Origin: Streptomyces sp. NBC_01471
GTDB lineage: Bacteria; Actinomycetota; Actinomycetes; Streptomycetales; Streptomycetaceae
NCBI RefSeq assembly: GCF_041438865.1
Contig: NZ_CP109450.1
Location: 5,830,501-5,894,500, forward strand
Direction: 5' to 3'
Length of the DNA: 64,000 nucleotides
Shown one piece after another: positions 15,816 to 24,767 of the stretch. The notes under the pieces were generated by a model. The model ran no database searches, was not told the origin of the DNA, and worked only from the letters and a program-made list of their open reading frames with translations. The position numbers and the translations under genes are program-made. Numbering within the stretch: the first letter of the stretch is position 1; each line of letters begins with the position of its first letter.

Positions 15816-17138
15816 GTGACCGCTGAGGCCATAGAAGCGGGCCCCCTTGCCGGTGGATCCGCCACCGGCGCCCAGGGCCCGCTGCGCATCGCGTTCCTCA
15901 CGTACAAGGGCAATCCTTTCTGCGGAGGCCAGGGCGTCTACGCCCGGCACCTCTCGCGGGAGCTGGCCCGGCTCGGCCACAGTGTCGAGGTGATCGGTGC
16001 CCAGCCCTTCCCGGTGCTGGACGAGGGCGTACCGCTCACCGAACTGCCCAGCCTCGACCTCTACCGCAGCCCGGACCCCTTCCGTACCCCCGGACGTGGC
16101 GAGTACCGCGACTGGATCGACGCGGTCGAGGTGGGCACCATGTGGACCGGCGGCTTCCCGGAGCCGCTGACCTTCTCGCTGCGCGCCCGGCGCCATCTCC
16201 TGGCCAGGCGCGGCGAGTTCGACGTCATCCACGACAACCAGACCCTCGGCTACGGACTGCTCGGCGACCTCGGCGCGCCGCTGGTCACCACCGTCCACCA
16301 CCCCATCACCGTCGACCGGCGGCTCGACCTGGCGGCCGCCGACGGCTGGCGCCGCCGCGCCTCCGTGCGCCGCTGGTACGGCTTCACCCGCATGCAGAAG
16401 CGGGTCGCCCGCAGGCTGCCGTCCGTCCTGACCGTCTCCGGCTCCTCGCAGCAGGAGATCATCGAGGACCTCGGCGTGCGCGAGGACCGCATCCACGTCG
16501 TGCACATCGGCGCCGACACCGAACTCTGGTCGCCCGACCCGGCCGTGGCCGAGGTGCCCGGCCGGATCGTGACGACATCGAGCGCCGACGTACCGCTCAA
16601 GGGCCTGGTCCATCTGGTCGAGGCGCTCGCCAAGCTCCGTACCGAGCACCCCGCCGCCCACCTCGTCGTCGTCGGCAAACGCGCCGAGGACGGGCCGGTC
16701 GCGCAGGCCATCGAACGGTACGGACTCGACGGGGCGGTCCGGTTCGTCAAGGGCATCAGCGACCAGGAGCTGGTCGACCTGGTGCGCGGCGCGCAGATCG
16801 CCTGTGTGCCCTCGCTCTACGAAGGTTTCTCGCTGCCCGCGGCCGAGGCCATGGCCACCGGCACCCCGCTGGTCGCGACGACCGGCGGCGCCATCCCCGA
16901 AGTCACGGGCGCCGACGGCGAGACCTGCCTCGCGGTGCCCCCGGGCGATGCGGGCGCGCTGGCCGCCGCCCTGTCCCGGCTGCTCGCCGACCCCGTGCTC
17001 CGCGCCCGCCTCGGTGCGGCGGGGCGCGAACGCGTCCTGGCCCGCTTCACCTGGAAGCAGGCCGCCATCGGTACGGCGGAGCGCTACCGCGAAGCCATCG
17101 CGGCCCGCCGCCCCGGCGCCCCGTCCGTACCGGCGTAG
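15816..17138 (+). CDS. GT-B glycosyltransferase, family 4
   Basis: A 440-residue retaining glycosyltransferase. The N-terminal half has the acceptor-side GGQGVYARHLSRELARLGH motif; the C-terminal half has the nucleotide-sugar site with PSLYEGFSLPAAEAMA (E-x7-E) and GGAIPEV. It is a cytosolic or peripheral enzyme that transfers a hexose to an unknown acceptor. GTG start at 15816 with GAAGGGGG upstream. It is first of a three-gene operon with a methyltransferase and a toroid protein, divergent from kstR. Confidence 0.88.
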   Translation: MTAEAIEAGPLAGGSATGAQGPLRIAFLTYKGNPFCGGQGVYARHLSRELARLGHSVEVIGAQPFPVLDEGVPLTELPSLDLYRSPDPFRTPGRGEYRDWIDAVEVGTMWTGGFPEPLTFSLRARRHLLARRGEFDVIHDNQTLGYGLLGDLGAPLVTTVHHPITVDRRLDLAAADGWRRRASVRRWYGFTRMQKRVARRLPSVLTVSGSSQQEIIEDLGVREDRIHVVHIGADTELWSPDPAVAEVPGRIVTTSSADVPLKGLVHLVEALAKLRTEHPAAHLVVVGKRAEDGPVAQAIERYGLDGAVRFVKGISDQELVDLVRGAQIACVPSLYEGFSLPAAEAMATGTPLVATTGGAIPEVTGADGETCLAVPPGDAGALAAALSRLLADPVLRARLGAAGRERVLARFTWKQAAIGTAERYREAIAARRPGAPSVPA

Positions 17139-17183
17139 GCCGTACCCCCTCCCATCCTCCTAGCGAAGAAGGCAGACCCCCCC

Positions 17184-17915
17184 GTGCTGACCGTGGACTT
17201 CTCCCGCTTCCCGCTCGCTCCGGGCGACCGCGTGCTCGACCTCGGCTGCGGCGCGGGCAGGCATGCCTTCGAGTGCTACCGGCGCGGTGCGCAGGTGGTG
17301 GCACTCGACCAGAACGGCGAGGAGATCCGCGAAGTCGCCAAGTGGTTCGCCGCCATGAAGGAGGAGGGCGAGGCCCCGGCGGGCGCCACCGCCACCGCCA
17401 TGGAGGGAGACGCGCTCAACCTGCCGTTCCCCGACGCCTCCTTCGACGTCGTGATCATCTCCGAGGTCATGGAGCACATCCCGGACGACAAGGGAGTGCT
17501 CGCCGAGATGGTGCGGGTGCTGAAGCCCGGCGGCCGGATCGCGATCACCGTGCCCCGGTACGGACCCGAGAAGGTCTGCTGGGCGCTCTCCGACGCCTAC
17601 CACGAGGTCGAGGGCGGCCACATCCGGATCTACAAGGCGGACGAGCTGCTCGGCAAGATCCGCGAGGCGGGTCTCCGCCCGTACGGCAGCCACCACGCGC
17701 ACGCCCTGCACGCACCGTACTGGTGGCTCAAGTGCGCGTTCGGCGTCGACAACGACAAGGCGCTGCCGGTCCGCGCCTACCACCAGCTGCTGGTCTGGGA
17801 CATCATGAAGAAGCCGCTCGCCACCCGGCTCGCCGAGCGCGCGCTGAACCCGGTCGTCGGCAAGAGCTTCGTGGCGTACGCGACCAAGCCGCACACGCCG
17901 CGGGTGGGCGCGTGA
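17184..17915 (+). CDS. Class I SAM-dependent methyltransferase
   Basis: A 243-residue methyltransferase with motif I VLDLGCGAGRH near residue 20, an acidic motif II (VALDQNGEE) and the post-motif FDVVIISEVMEHIPD. The C-terminal third (HEVEGGHIRIYKADEL ... HALHAPYWWLKCAFG) resembles enzymes acting on lipid-linked or glycosylated substrates. GTG start at 17184. Its stop overlaps the next start (GTGA), so it is coupled to the toroid protein. Substrate unknown; the glycosyltransferase product is the obvious candidate. Confidence 0.88.
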   Translation: MLTVDFSRFPLAPGDRVLDLGCGAGRHAFECYRRGAQVVALDQNGEEIREVAKWFAAMKEEGEAPAGATATAMEGDALNLPFPDASFDVVIISEVMEHIPDDKGVLAEMVRVLKPGGRIAITVPRYGPEKVCWALSDAYHEVEGGHIRIYKADELLGKIREAGLRPYGSHHAHALHAPYWWLKCAFGVDNDKALPVRAYHQLLVWDIMKKPLATRLAERALNPVVGKSFVAYATKPHTPRVGA

Positions 17916-18991
17916 CCTCACCGGGCCGTACGGAACATCTGGTCCTGCCCGGAGTCCTCACCGCCGAGCAGGCCGCCCGCACGGTCGCCGGGATCCTCGC
18001 CGTACAGCGCGAGGACGGTGCGATCCCGTGGTTCCGCGGACACCACCTCGACCCGTGGGACCACACCGAGGCGGCCATGGCGCTGGACGCCGCGGGCGAG
18101 CACGAGGCCGCGGAGCGTGCGTACGCCTGGCTCGCCCGGCACCAGAACGAGGACGGCTCCTGGTACGCCGCGTACCAGGACGGCGACGCGGCCCGCATCA
18201 CCGACCGGGGCCGGGAGACCAACTTCTGCGCGTACGTCGCCGTGGGCGTCTGGCACCACTATCTGGCCACCGGCGACGACACGTTCGCGGACCGGATGTG
18301 GCCCGTCGTGCACGCCGCGGTCGAGTTCGTACTCCAACTCCAGCAGCCGGGCGGCGAGATCGGCTGGAAGAGGGAGCCGGCCGAGGAGGGCGGGGCGATC
18401 GTCGGGGACGCGCTGCTGACCGGTTCCTCATCGGTCTACCAGGCGCTGCGCTGTGCACTCGCGCTCGCCGATGAGCGCGAAGAGCCGCAGCCCGACTGGG
18501 AGTTGGCCACCGGCGCACTGGGGCACGCGATCCGCAGCCACCCGGAGCGCTTCCTCGACAAGAGCCGCTACTCGATGGACTGGTACTACCCGGTGCTCGG
18601 CGGCGCGGTCGGCGGGGCTGCGGCGAAGCAGCGGATCGACGCGGAGTGGGACCGCTTCGTCGTACCGGACCTCGGGGTGCGCTGTGTGCTGCCCAACAAC
18701 TGGGTGACCGGCGGCGAGAGCTGTGAACTCGCCCTGACGCTCTGGGTGATGGGGGAGTCGGACCGGGCGCTGGAGATCCTCCAGTCGATCCGGCACCTGC
18801 GGGCCGACGACGGCATGTACTGGACGGGGTACGTGTTCGACGACCGGGCACTGTGGCCGCTGGAGCGCACCAGCTGGACGGCGGGATCGCTGCTGCTCGC
18901 GGTGGCCGCACTCGGGGGGGACGAGGCGACCACCGCGGTCTTCGGGGCGGAGCGGCTGCCGACCGGGCTCGAACCGGACTGCTGCCGCTGA
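17912..18991 (+). CDS. Alpha/alpha-toroid protein (prenyltransferase-like or six-hairpin glycosidase-like)
   Basis: A 359-residue protein with alternating helices and QW-like turns (QREDGAIPWFRG, NEDGSWYAAYQDGD, DDGMYWTGYVF) characteristic of alpha/alpha toroids. Related Streptomyces proteins are usually labelled prenyltransferase, but no DxDD cyclase motif or Asp-rich prenyl-diphosphate motif is visible, so a six-hairpin glycosidase or a binding role is equally possible. GTG start overlaps the methyltransferase stop. No signal peptide, so it acts in the cytosol with the two enzymes encoded upstream. Confidence 0.75.
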   Translation: MTSPGRTEHLVLPGVLTAEQAARTVAGILAVQREDGAIPWFRGHHLDPWDHTEAAMALDAAGEHEAAERAYAWLARHQNEDGSWYAAYQDGDAARITDRGRETNFCAYVAVGVWHHYLATGDDTFADRMWPVVHAAVEFVLQLQQPGGEIGWKREPAEEGGAIVGDALLTGSSSVYQALRCALALADEREEPQPDWELATGALGHAIRSHPERFLDKSRYSMDWYYPVLGGAVGGAAAKQRIDAEWDRFVVPDLGVRCVLPNNWVTGGESCELALTLWVMGESDRALEILQSIRHLRADDGMYWTGYVFDDRALWPLERTSWTAGSLLLAVAALGGDEATTAVFGAERLPTGLEPDCCR

Positions 18992-19003
18992 CGGGGCGGC
19001 GGC

Positions 19004-19294
19004 TCAGTGCCGGCGCACCCGGCCCGCGAGGAGGTGGCCGATGAAGAGGTACACGACCGCGGCCAGGCCGTAGCCCGCGACGACGCGGGCCCAGGCCTCG
19101 TCGAAGGTGAACAGGTCGCGGGACCAGCCGGCCAGCCAGTCGGCCGAGTGGTGGACGAACGTCACCAGGTCATTGGCCCGGTTCGCGTCCAGGAGATACA
19201 TCAGGATCCACAGGCCCAGGATGAAGGCCATGACATCGGCGATCACCATGATGACGTTCGCCGCCGGACTGCTTCCGTTCGAATATCTGGACAT
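19004..19294 (-). CDS. Small integral membrane protein
   Basis: About 96 residues with two hydrophobic helices (IADVMAFILGLWILMYLLD and VVAGYGLAAVVYLFIGHLL) separated by a ~30-residue Trp-rich loop. The ATG at 19294 is chosen because the sequence before it is low-quality, Arg/Ala-rich and unlike protein; no clear ribosome-binding site is seen. It converges on the toroid gene with a 12-bp gap. Function unknown. Confidence 0.65.
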   Translation of the reverse strand: MSRYSNGSSPAANVIMVIADVMAFILGLWILMYLLDANRANDLVTFVHHSADWLAGWSRDLFTFDEAWARVVAGYGLAAVVYLFIGHLLAGRVRRH

Positions 19295-19498
19295 GGTCGA
19301 ACGTGTTGCCGCTTGTGCGTGCGTGAAACCCGCGTATGTGACACCCGCGTCCGTGGCGCCCGCGTGGGGCCGACCCGGAGGCACGGACCCCATACGGACC
19401 GTCCCGGCTCGCGGTGTCCGCGCCTCCGGGTGACGCTGCGGCAGTACGCAGGTCGCGCACCGCGCGCCCATCCACTCCCGGCCCCCCGGAGGTCCGCC

Positions 19499-20059
19499 GT
19501 GGTCGCCTCAGCCCCGCTCCGCCGCTCCGTCGTCGCCGTGGTCCTGTCCGGTGCGCTGCTGGCGGGTGGTACCGCATGCAGCGGCGACAGCACCAAGGAC
19601 ACGGCGTCTTCCTCGTCGGCGTCGTCGTCGGCGTCACCGACCAGCTCGGCCGAGAAGCAGAAACTGGCCAAGACCCGCTTCGTGGCCAACGCGGGGCTCG
19701 CTGCCGGTGCGACCTACCAGTGGATCGTGAAGCCGTACAAGAAGGGGAAGTTCAAGAAGGGCGCGGACGGCAGGACCTTCACCCTGATCAAGGCGGGGCT
19801 GGCCGGCACCTTCGCGTACAACAGACTCAAGGCCGCGCTGAACAACGCCAAGGGCGACCCGCTGCTGGCCAGGGCGGTCGCGCCGCTCTCCGCCGGCGTC
19901 GCGTCGCTGAAGAGCCTGCCCGGCAAGCTGCGCAAGGGCGACGGCGGCGCGGCGGGAAGCTTCGACAGCGTGCTCAACTCGGTGAAGGACGCGGGCAGGA
20001 GCGCGGGCGCCGAGGTCAAGAACAAGGTCCCGTCCACCGGCCAGCTGTCCGGGGGCTGA
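19499..20059 (+). CDS. Putative lipoprotein
   Basis: A 186-residue exported protein: basic n-region, hydrophobic stretch VVAVVLSGALLAGG and a candidate lipobox ending GTAC, then a ~30-residue Ser/Ala/Thr-rich linker and a Lys-rich, mostly helical domain (FVANAGLAAGATYQWIVKPY; KGKFKKGADG). GTG start with GGAGG six bases upstream. No enzymatic motif is recognised. Probably anchored on the outer face of the membrane. Confidence 0.75.
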   Translation: MVASAPLRRSVVAVVLSGALLAGGTACSGDSTKDTASSSSASSSASPTSSAEKQKLAKTRFVANAGLAAGATYQWIVKPYKKGKFKKGADGRTFTLIKAGLAGTFAYNRLKAALNNAKGDPLLARAVAPLSAGVASLKSLPGKLRKGDGGAAGSFDSVLNSVKDAGRSAGAEVKNKVPSTGQLSGG

Positions 20060-20118
20060 CCGGACCGGCCGGCCGCATGTGTGTGTCCCCGTATGACGGC
20101 GCTGTCCAGGGTGGGGCC

Positions 20119-21273
20119 ATGACGCTTCTGGGACATGACCAGTACTGTGACGAACTGCTGCGGCAGACAGACCTGTTCAGGGCGGCGCTGGCCGGAGCCG
20201 ACCTGACGGCGACGGTGCCGACCTGCCCGGAGTGGACGCTGGGGGAGCTGTCCCGCCACGTGGGCCGCGCGCAGCGCTGGGCCGAGACGATCGTACGGAC
20301 GAAGGCCACCGAGGCGGTTCCGCCCGGCCAGGTGCCGGACAGCGAGGGTCCGGCCGACGACGCCCCGGAGGCGATGGACGCCTGGCTGGCCTCGGGCGCC
20401 ACGCGGCTCGCGGCGACCCTGCGGGCGGCGGGCCCCGATGCCGTGGTCTGGACGTGGGCCGCCGATCGGCGTGCCGGGTTCTGGGCGCGCCGGATGGTCC
20501 ACGAGACGGCGGTGCACCGTGCGGACGCGGCCCTGACGGCCGGCGTGCCGTTCGATGTGGCGGCGGAGACCGCCGCGGACACCATCGACGAGTGGCTGGA
20601 GATCCTGGCCTTCGCCCAGGCGTCCGGCGACCCGGACGTGGCCGGGCTGCGGGGAGCGGGCCGGTCGATTCATCTGCATGCCACGGACACGGCCGGTGCG
20701 GAGTGGCTGATCGAGTTCGGCGACGACGGGTTCACCTGGCGCCGGGGGCACGAGAAGGCGACGGTGGCGCTGCGGGGGCCGCTGGCCGACGTGCTCCAGG
20801 TCTTCTACCGGCGGCTGCCCCCGGGGAGCGACCGCGTGGAGGTGCTGGGGGACCGGGAACTGCTGGACTTCTGGCTGGAGCGGGCCTCGTTCCAGGCCGC
20901 GTGGTCACTCGGGCCGCCGCGCCCCGCCCCTCGGCACAGCGGGACGGGGGGAGCCGAACGGGGTGGGGCGGTTGCCGGTGCGGCTCAGGCGTTCAGCTCT
21001 GCCAGCACCCGCAGCGTCGTGGTGTCCGGTGCCGTCACCAGCAGGTCCGTCACCGGTCCCTTGCGCCACAACTCCAGCCGCTCCGCGATCCGTTCGCGCG
21101 GACCCACCAGGGAGATCTCGTCGGCGAAGGCGTCCGGCACCGCCAGCACCGCTTCCTCCCTGCGGCCCGCGAGGAACAGCTCCTGGATCCGGTGGGCCTC
21201 GGCCTCGAACCCCATCCGCGCCATCAGGTCCGCGTGGAAGTTGCGCGCCGCGTGGCCCATGCCGCCGATGTAG
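20119..21273 (+). CDS. Mycothiol-dependent maleylpyruvate-isomerase-family enzyme with antisense C-terminal extension
   Basis: Residues 1-265 are a DinB-like, metal-binding TIGR03083-type domain: TCPEWTLGELSRHVG near 35 (metal His), VHETAVHRADA near 130 and the C-terminal DFWLERASF where homologues usually end. Members use mycothiol in isomerisation or detoxification. Here the frame has no stop at the usual place and runs on for ~115 residues of low-quality Ser/Arg/Pro sequence that is antisense to the convergent LLM gene, making 384 residues. Either the stop has been lost or a frameshift lies near 20900. The start ATG at 20119 has a GGTGGGG run upstream. Confidence 0.75.
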   Translation: MTLLGHDQYCDELLRQTDLFRAALAGADLTATVPTCPEWTLGELSRHVGRAQRWAETIVRTKATEAVPPGQVPDSEGPADDAPEAMDAWLASGATRLAATLRAAGPDAVVWTWAADRRAGFWARRMVHETAVHRADAALTAGVPFDVAAETAADTIDEWLEILAFAQASGDPDVAGLRGAGRSIHLHATDTAGAEWLIEFGDDGFTWRRGHEKATVALRGPLADVLQVFYRRLPPGSDRVEVLGDRELLDFWLERASFQAAWSLGPPRPAPRHSGTGGAERGGAVAGAAQAFSSASTRSVVVSGAVTSRSVTGPLRHNSSRSAIRSRGPTREISSAKASGTASTASSLRPARNSSWIRWASASNPIRAIRSAWKLRAAWPMPPM

Positions 21274-21995
21274 AAGCCGAGCATCGCCTTCACCGGGAGC
21301 AGGCCGTCGGCCACGTTGTCGCAGACGTGCGCACGGGCCATCGGGGCGATCATGAAGTCCTCGGGGAGACCGGTGAGCGACGCCTCGTAGACGTCGGAGC
21401 GGGTCGGCGACCAGTACAGGGGGAGCCACCCGTCCGCGATGCGGGTGGTCTGAGCGATGTTCTTCGGCCCCTCCGCCCCCAGCAGGACGGGCAGTGCGGC
21501 GCGCAGCGGATGCGTGATCGGCTTGAGCGGCTTGCCGATTCCGGTGCCGTCCGCGCCCCGGTACGGGTGTGTGTGGAAGCGGCCGTCCAGCTCGACCGGG
21601 GCCTCCCGCCGGAGGACCTGGCGGATGACGTCGACGTACTCCCGGGTCGCGGTGAGCGGACTGCTGGGGAACGGGCGCCCGTACCAGCCCTCCACCACCT
21701 GGGGGCCCGAGAGCCCGAGGCCCAGCATCATCCGGCCGCCCGAGAGGTGGTCCAGGGTGAGTGCGTGCATCGCGGTGGCGGTGGGGGTGCGGGCCGCCAT
21801 CTGCACGATCGCCGTCCCCAGCCGGATCCGGGAGGTGTGCGCCGCGATCCAGGTCAGCGGGGTGAAGGCGTCGGAACCCCAGGCCTCGGAGGTCCAGACG
21901 GACGCGTAGCCGAGGCGCTCGGCCTCCTGGGCCAGTTCGAGATGGCCGGGGGTCGGGCCACGGCCCCAGTAACCGAGGGCGAGTCCTAGCCGCAT
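20985..21995 (-). CDS. LLM-class F420-dependent oxidoreductase
   Basis: A 336-residue luciferase-like TIM-barrel enzyme beginning RLGLALGYWGRGPTP, with SVWTSEAWGSDAF, the cofactor-side LGTAIVQMAARTP and the LSGGRMMLGLG motif. Family members use F420H2 (or FMN) to oxidise or reduce unknown substrates. ATG at 21995 with GGGAGG seven bases upstream. The 3' end lies antisense to the extended reading frame of the convergent mycothiol-dependent enzyme. No operon partner is evident. Confidence 0.88.
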   Translation of the reverse strand: MRLGLALGYWGRGPTPGHLELAQEAERLGYASVWTSEAWGSDAFTPLTWIAAHTSRIRLGTAIVQMAARTPTATAMHALTLDHLSGGRMMLGLGLSGPQVVEGWYGRPFPSSPLTATREYVDVIRQVLRREAPVELDGRFHTHPYRGADGTGIGKPLKPITHPLRAALPVLLGAEGPKNIAQTTRIADGWLPLYWSPTRSDVYEASLTGLPEDFMIAPMARAHVCDNVADGLLPVKAMLGFYIGGMGHAARNFHADLMARMGFEAEAHRIQELFLAGRREEAVLAVPDAFADEISLVGPRERIAERLELWRKGPVTDLLVTAPDTTTLRVLAELNA

Positions 21996-22048
21996 CGTGA
22001 AGCCTCCCGGTCGCACGGTAACTGACGGGTCGCCAGGCGACTCTAGGC

Positions 22049-22085
22049 GCAACGGCCCCCGCCCGGAAGGGGCGGGGGCCGTTGC
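22049..22085 (-). terminator. Perfect 16-bp hairpin after the four-helix membrane protein gene
   Basis: Arms 22049-22064 and 22070-22085 pair completely around a 5-nt loop, 45 bp past the stop of the minus-strand membrane protein gene at 22130. GC-rich, no U-tract, as is usual in Streptomyces. Confidence 0.7.
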
Positions 22086-22129
22086 GGGGCCGGGCCGGAA
22101 GCGCCGCGGCCCGGACCGGGCGGAAGGCT

Positions 22130-22999
22130 TCAGCCGCGCTGGATGCCCGTGGTGTCCTGGAGCACACCGCGCCGGCCGTCCTGCGTCTGCGCGATCAGAC
22201 CCGGGCCGCGCTGCTCGACCGCGAGGTACCAGGTACCCGGGGCCAGTTCGGCGATGGGGGCCGGCGAGCCGTCCTCCCCGTACAGCGGACGGGCCACCGG
22301 AACCGCGAACCAGAACGGCGCGAACTCCCCGGCGGGGGCGTCGGCCGAGGGCTGCGGCTGGGACTGCTGGGTGGCCGCCGGCTGCTGGGTGTCCTGCGGC
22401 TGACCGGGGTGCCCGGCCTGGCCTCCGAACGCGGCGGGCTGCGGCTGGCCGGGCTGCGCACCGTACGGGTGCTGGGCCTGTGCGCCCGGGTATCCGTAGC
22501 CCTGGCCCGGCGCTCCGGCTGCCTGCGCGCCGTACGGGGACGGCGTCATGGCGGCCGGCTTCGGGGCGCTCATCAGCGGGGCCTTGAGCGCGGGGAGGAG
22601 CGGGGCGGCGACCGCCGCGGCCGCGAGCACCAGCGCTGCGATGAACCCGAGGATCAGACCGGCCCCCCGGCTCGACGCGTCGACCAGGGTCCAGAAACCG
22701 GTCCACGCGGCGAAGATCGTGAACGCGACACCGAACTGGGCCATGTCGAGACCGGCGATCTTGCGCGGCTGCGGCAGGGCGCGGGCCACGGTGATCAGGG
22801 CGGCCCCGATGACGCCGGCCAGGTAGACGCCCATCAGCGTGCCCAGTGAGTCCCATGCGGTGGGGTTGTCCACGTTGGCGCAGACGGAACCGCTGCACTG
22901 GTTGCCGAAAGAGGTGAGATCGAGGAACGAGGCGATGAACAGCACCACCGCTGCTCCGATCACCACGCCGTCGCCTCGTGTGAGGGAGCGGATGTTCAC
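22130..22999 (-). CDS. Four-helix membrane protein with Pro/Gln-rich linker
   Basis: A 289-residue protein. Four transmembrane helices lie in the first ~145 residues (starting VVIGAAVVLFIASFLDL), with a Cys pair in the first loop (QCSGSVCANVD). A ~85-residue Ala/Gly/Pro/Gln/Tyr linker (PYGAQ repeats) follows, then a ~55-residue conserved C-terminal module (FWFAVPVARPLYGEDG ... PGTWYLAVEQRG). The layout resembles DUF5336-type actinobacterial proteins. GTG start with AAGGA nine bases upstream. Function unknown. Confidence 0.78.
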   Translation of the reverse strand: MNIRSLTRGDGVVIGAAVVLFIASFLDLTSFGNQCSGSVCANVDNPTAWDSLGTLMGVYLAGVIGAALITVARALPQPRKIAGLDMAQFGVAFTIFAAWTGFWTLVDASSRGAGLILGFIAALVLAAAAVAAPLLPALKAPLMSAPKPAAMTPSPYGAQAAGAPGQGYGYPGAQAQHPYGAQPGQPQPAAFGGQAGHPGQPQDTQQPAATQQSQPQPSADAPAGEFAPFWFAVPVARPLYGEDGSPAPIAELAPGTWYLAVEQRGPGLIAQTQDGRRGVLQDTTGIQRG

Positions 23000-23110
23000 G
23001 TAAGAATCCTTAGTAGGTCGGCTCGTCGGGGCGGCGTGGAGCTCGGGGGCGGCTCCCCATCGTAGGGGTGAATCTATCGTCTGCCCCGGTGGGTCGTGTG
23101 CCGGGTCCGG

Positions 23111-24043
23111 TCACTCCGCGTGGAGAAAGCTGCTGATGCCGTTCGCGATCCCCTGTGCCGCCTTCTGGCGCCAGCTTTCACTCGTGAGCAGAGCGGCATC
23201 TTTGGGATCACGCATATTGCCGCATTCGATGAACACTTTGGGCACGGTCGAGAGATTGAGGCCGCCGAGATCGCTTCGGGTGTCCAACCCCGTACCACCG
23301 CCGATGTAGTTGGAAGGCGCGGTCCCGGTGCTCCGGAGAAACTTTCCGGCGATCCGGGTCCCGAGCTCGCGCGACGGGGCCACGATGTCCCGGGTGTTGG
23401 CCGTACCCGCTTTCACCGGGGCAGGAAGGATCACGTGGAACCCGCGGTGGCCGACCGATGAGCCGTCGGCGTGGACGGATACGGCGGCGTCGGCTTTCGC
23501 CTTATTGCCGAAGGCGGCGCGTTCGGTGACACAGGGACCGAAACTGTGGTCGTCGTTCTGGGTCAGCCTGACCTTCGCCCCCTGCTTTTCGAGCAGGGAA
23601 CGCAGCCGGTGCGAGACATCGAGAGTGAACCGGGCCTCGGCATAACCGTCATTGGTCGAAGTGCCGGTGGTATCGCACTCTGTTGTGCCATTACCGATAT
23701 TCACCCGGTGGTTGATTTCGGTCGGGTGACGGTAATTGTTCGGGTTGTGCCCCGGGTCGATCACGACGACTTTCCCGGCGAGTGGCCTGTGGCCGGCGGG
23801 TTCACCGTTGCCGGGCTTGTCGTCGCCGGCCGCCGCGTGCGACGGCTCCGCCGCTGCGGCGCTCCGGCCGGGTGCCGGGGTCTTCGCCGCCGCGCTGTTG
23901 TGGTCCGGACCGCCCACGGCATGCCAGACCAGCCAGCCCGCCAGACAGGCGGGCACCAGGGCGGCGACCGTGATCACCGCCGGTGATCTCCGGAGGCGGC
24001 GGGAGAGGGAGGGGCGGGTGTCGTCATCGTCGTCGTACAGCAC
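23111..24043 (-). CDS. N-acetylmuramoyl-L-alanine amidase (amidase_3 family)
   Basis: A 310-residue type II membrane or secreted protein: short Asp/Arg-rich cytosolic start, one hydrophobic segment (VITVAALVPACLAGWLVW), an Ala/Pro-rich spacer and a zinc amidase_3 domain from about residue 88. Zinc and catalytic residues fit VVVIDPGHNPNN (His), the Glu in the following strand, AAVSVHADGS (His) and the C-terminal FIECGNMRD (Glu). It cleaves the muramyl-alanine amide bond of peptidoglycan. GTG start at 24043. Confidence 0.85.
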   Translation of the reverse strand: MLYDDDDDTRPSLSRRLRRSPAVITVAALVPACLAGWLVWHAVGGPDHNSAAAKTPAPGRSAAAAEPSHAAAGDDKPGNGEPAGHRPLAGKVVVIDPGHNPNNYRHPTEINHRVNIGNGTTECDTTGTSTNDGYAEARFTLDVSHRLRSLLEKQGAKVRLTQNDDHSFGPCVTERAAFGNKAKADAAVSVHADGSSVGHRGFHVILPAPVKAGTANTRDIVAPSRELGTRIAGKFLRSTGTAPSNYIGGGTGLDTRSDLGGLNLSTVPKVFIECGNMRDPKDAALLTSESWRQKAAQGIANGISSFLHAE

Positions 24044-24107
24044 GGCGCGAGCTTAGACCGACCGGCGAACGGAGGGCGGCGTCGCGGGCCCGGATGGTCC
24101 GGGATGC

Positions 24108-24749
24108 TCAGATTCCGGTGCCGGTACGCCGCAGGACGCGGAGCGAGCCGGTCACGGAGATCTCGGTGAAGGCGCCGGACGCGAGGGCCCTGAGGTAGAC
24201 GCGGTACGGGGCCTGGCCGCCGTCGGCCGGGTCCGGGAAGACGTCGTGGACGAGCAGCAGTCCGCCGTCCGCGAGATGCGGGGCCCAGCCCTCGTAGTCG
24301 CCGTTCGCGTGCTCGTCGGTGTGGCCGCCGTCGATGAACACCAGGCCGAGCGGCCCGCCCCAGGCCCTCGCGACCTGCGGGGACCGGCCGACCATCGCGA
24401 TCACATGGTCTTCGAGCCCGGCCCTGTGCAGGGTGCGGCGGAAGGTGGGGAGCGTGTCCATCAGACCGACCTCGGGGTCCACGACGGAGGGGTCGTGGTA
24501 CTCCCAGCCGGGCTGCTGCTCCTCGCTGCCGCGGTGGTGGTCGACGGTGATCGCGGGAACCCCGGCCGCGCGTGCGGCGTCGGCGATGAGGAGGGTGGAG
24601 CGGCCGCAGTAGGTGCCGACCTCCAGGAGCGGGAGGCCGAGCCCGGCGGCCAGCACGGCCGCGTCGTACAGCGCGAGCCCTTCGTCCGCGGGCATGAATC
24701 CCTTGGCGGCCTCGAACGCGGCCAGGGTCGCTGGCGTGGGGGCGGCCAT
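24108..24749 (-). CDS. Class I SAM-dependent O-methyltransferase-like protein
   Basis: A 213-residue protein with SAM-binding motif LLEVGTYCGRSTLLIAD near residue 40, an acidic ITVDHHRGS segment, FIDGGHTDEH and LLLVHDVFPDP motifs typical of the Methyltransf_24/macrocin-type family. AGGAGG lies nine bases before the ATG. Its 5' region contains nine pentanucleotide repeats (24768-24812), which could affect expression. Substrate unknown; no partner genes nearby. Confidence 0.85.
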   Translation of the reverse strand: MAAPTPATLAAFEAAKGFMPADEGLALYDAAVLAAGLGLPLLEVGTYCGRSTLLIADAARAAGVPAITVDHHRGSEEQQPGWEYHDPSVVDPEVGLMDTLPTFRRTLHRAGLEDHVIAMVGRSPQVARAWGGPLGLVFIDGGHTDEHANGDYEGWAPHLADGGLLLVHDVFPDPADGGQAPYRVYLRALASGAFTEISVTGSLRVLRRTGTGI

Positions 24750-24767
24750 GGGGATCCTCCTGCTGCG

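Noticed and set aside
16142..17911. A longer N-terminus for the toroid protein overlapping the glycosyltransferase and methyltransferase
   Set aside because: The upstream part is out-of-frame sequence of two clear genes. The GTGA overlap at 17912 gives a natural coupled start.
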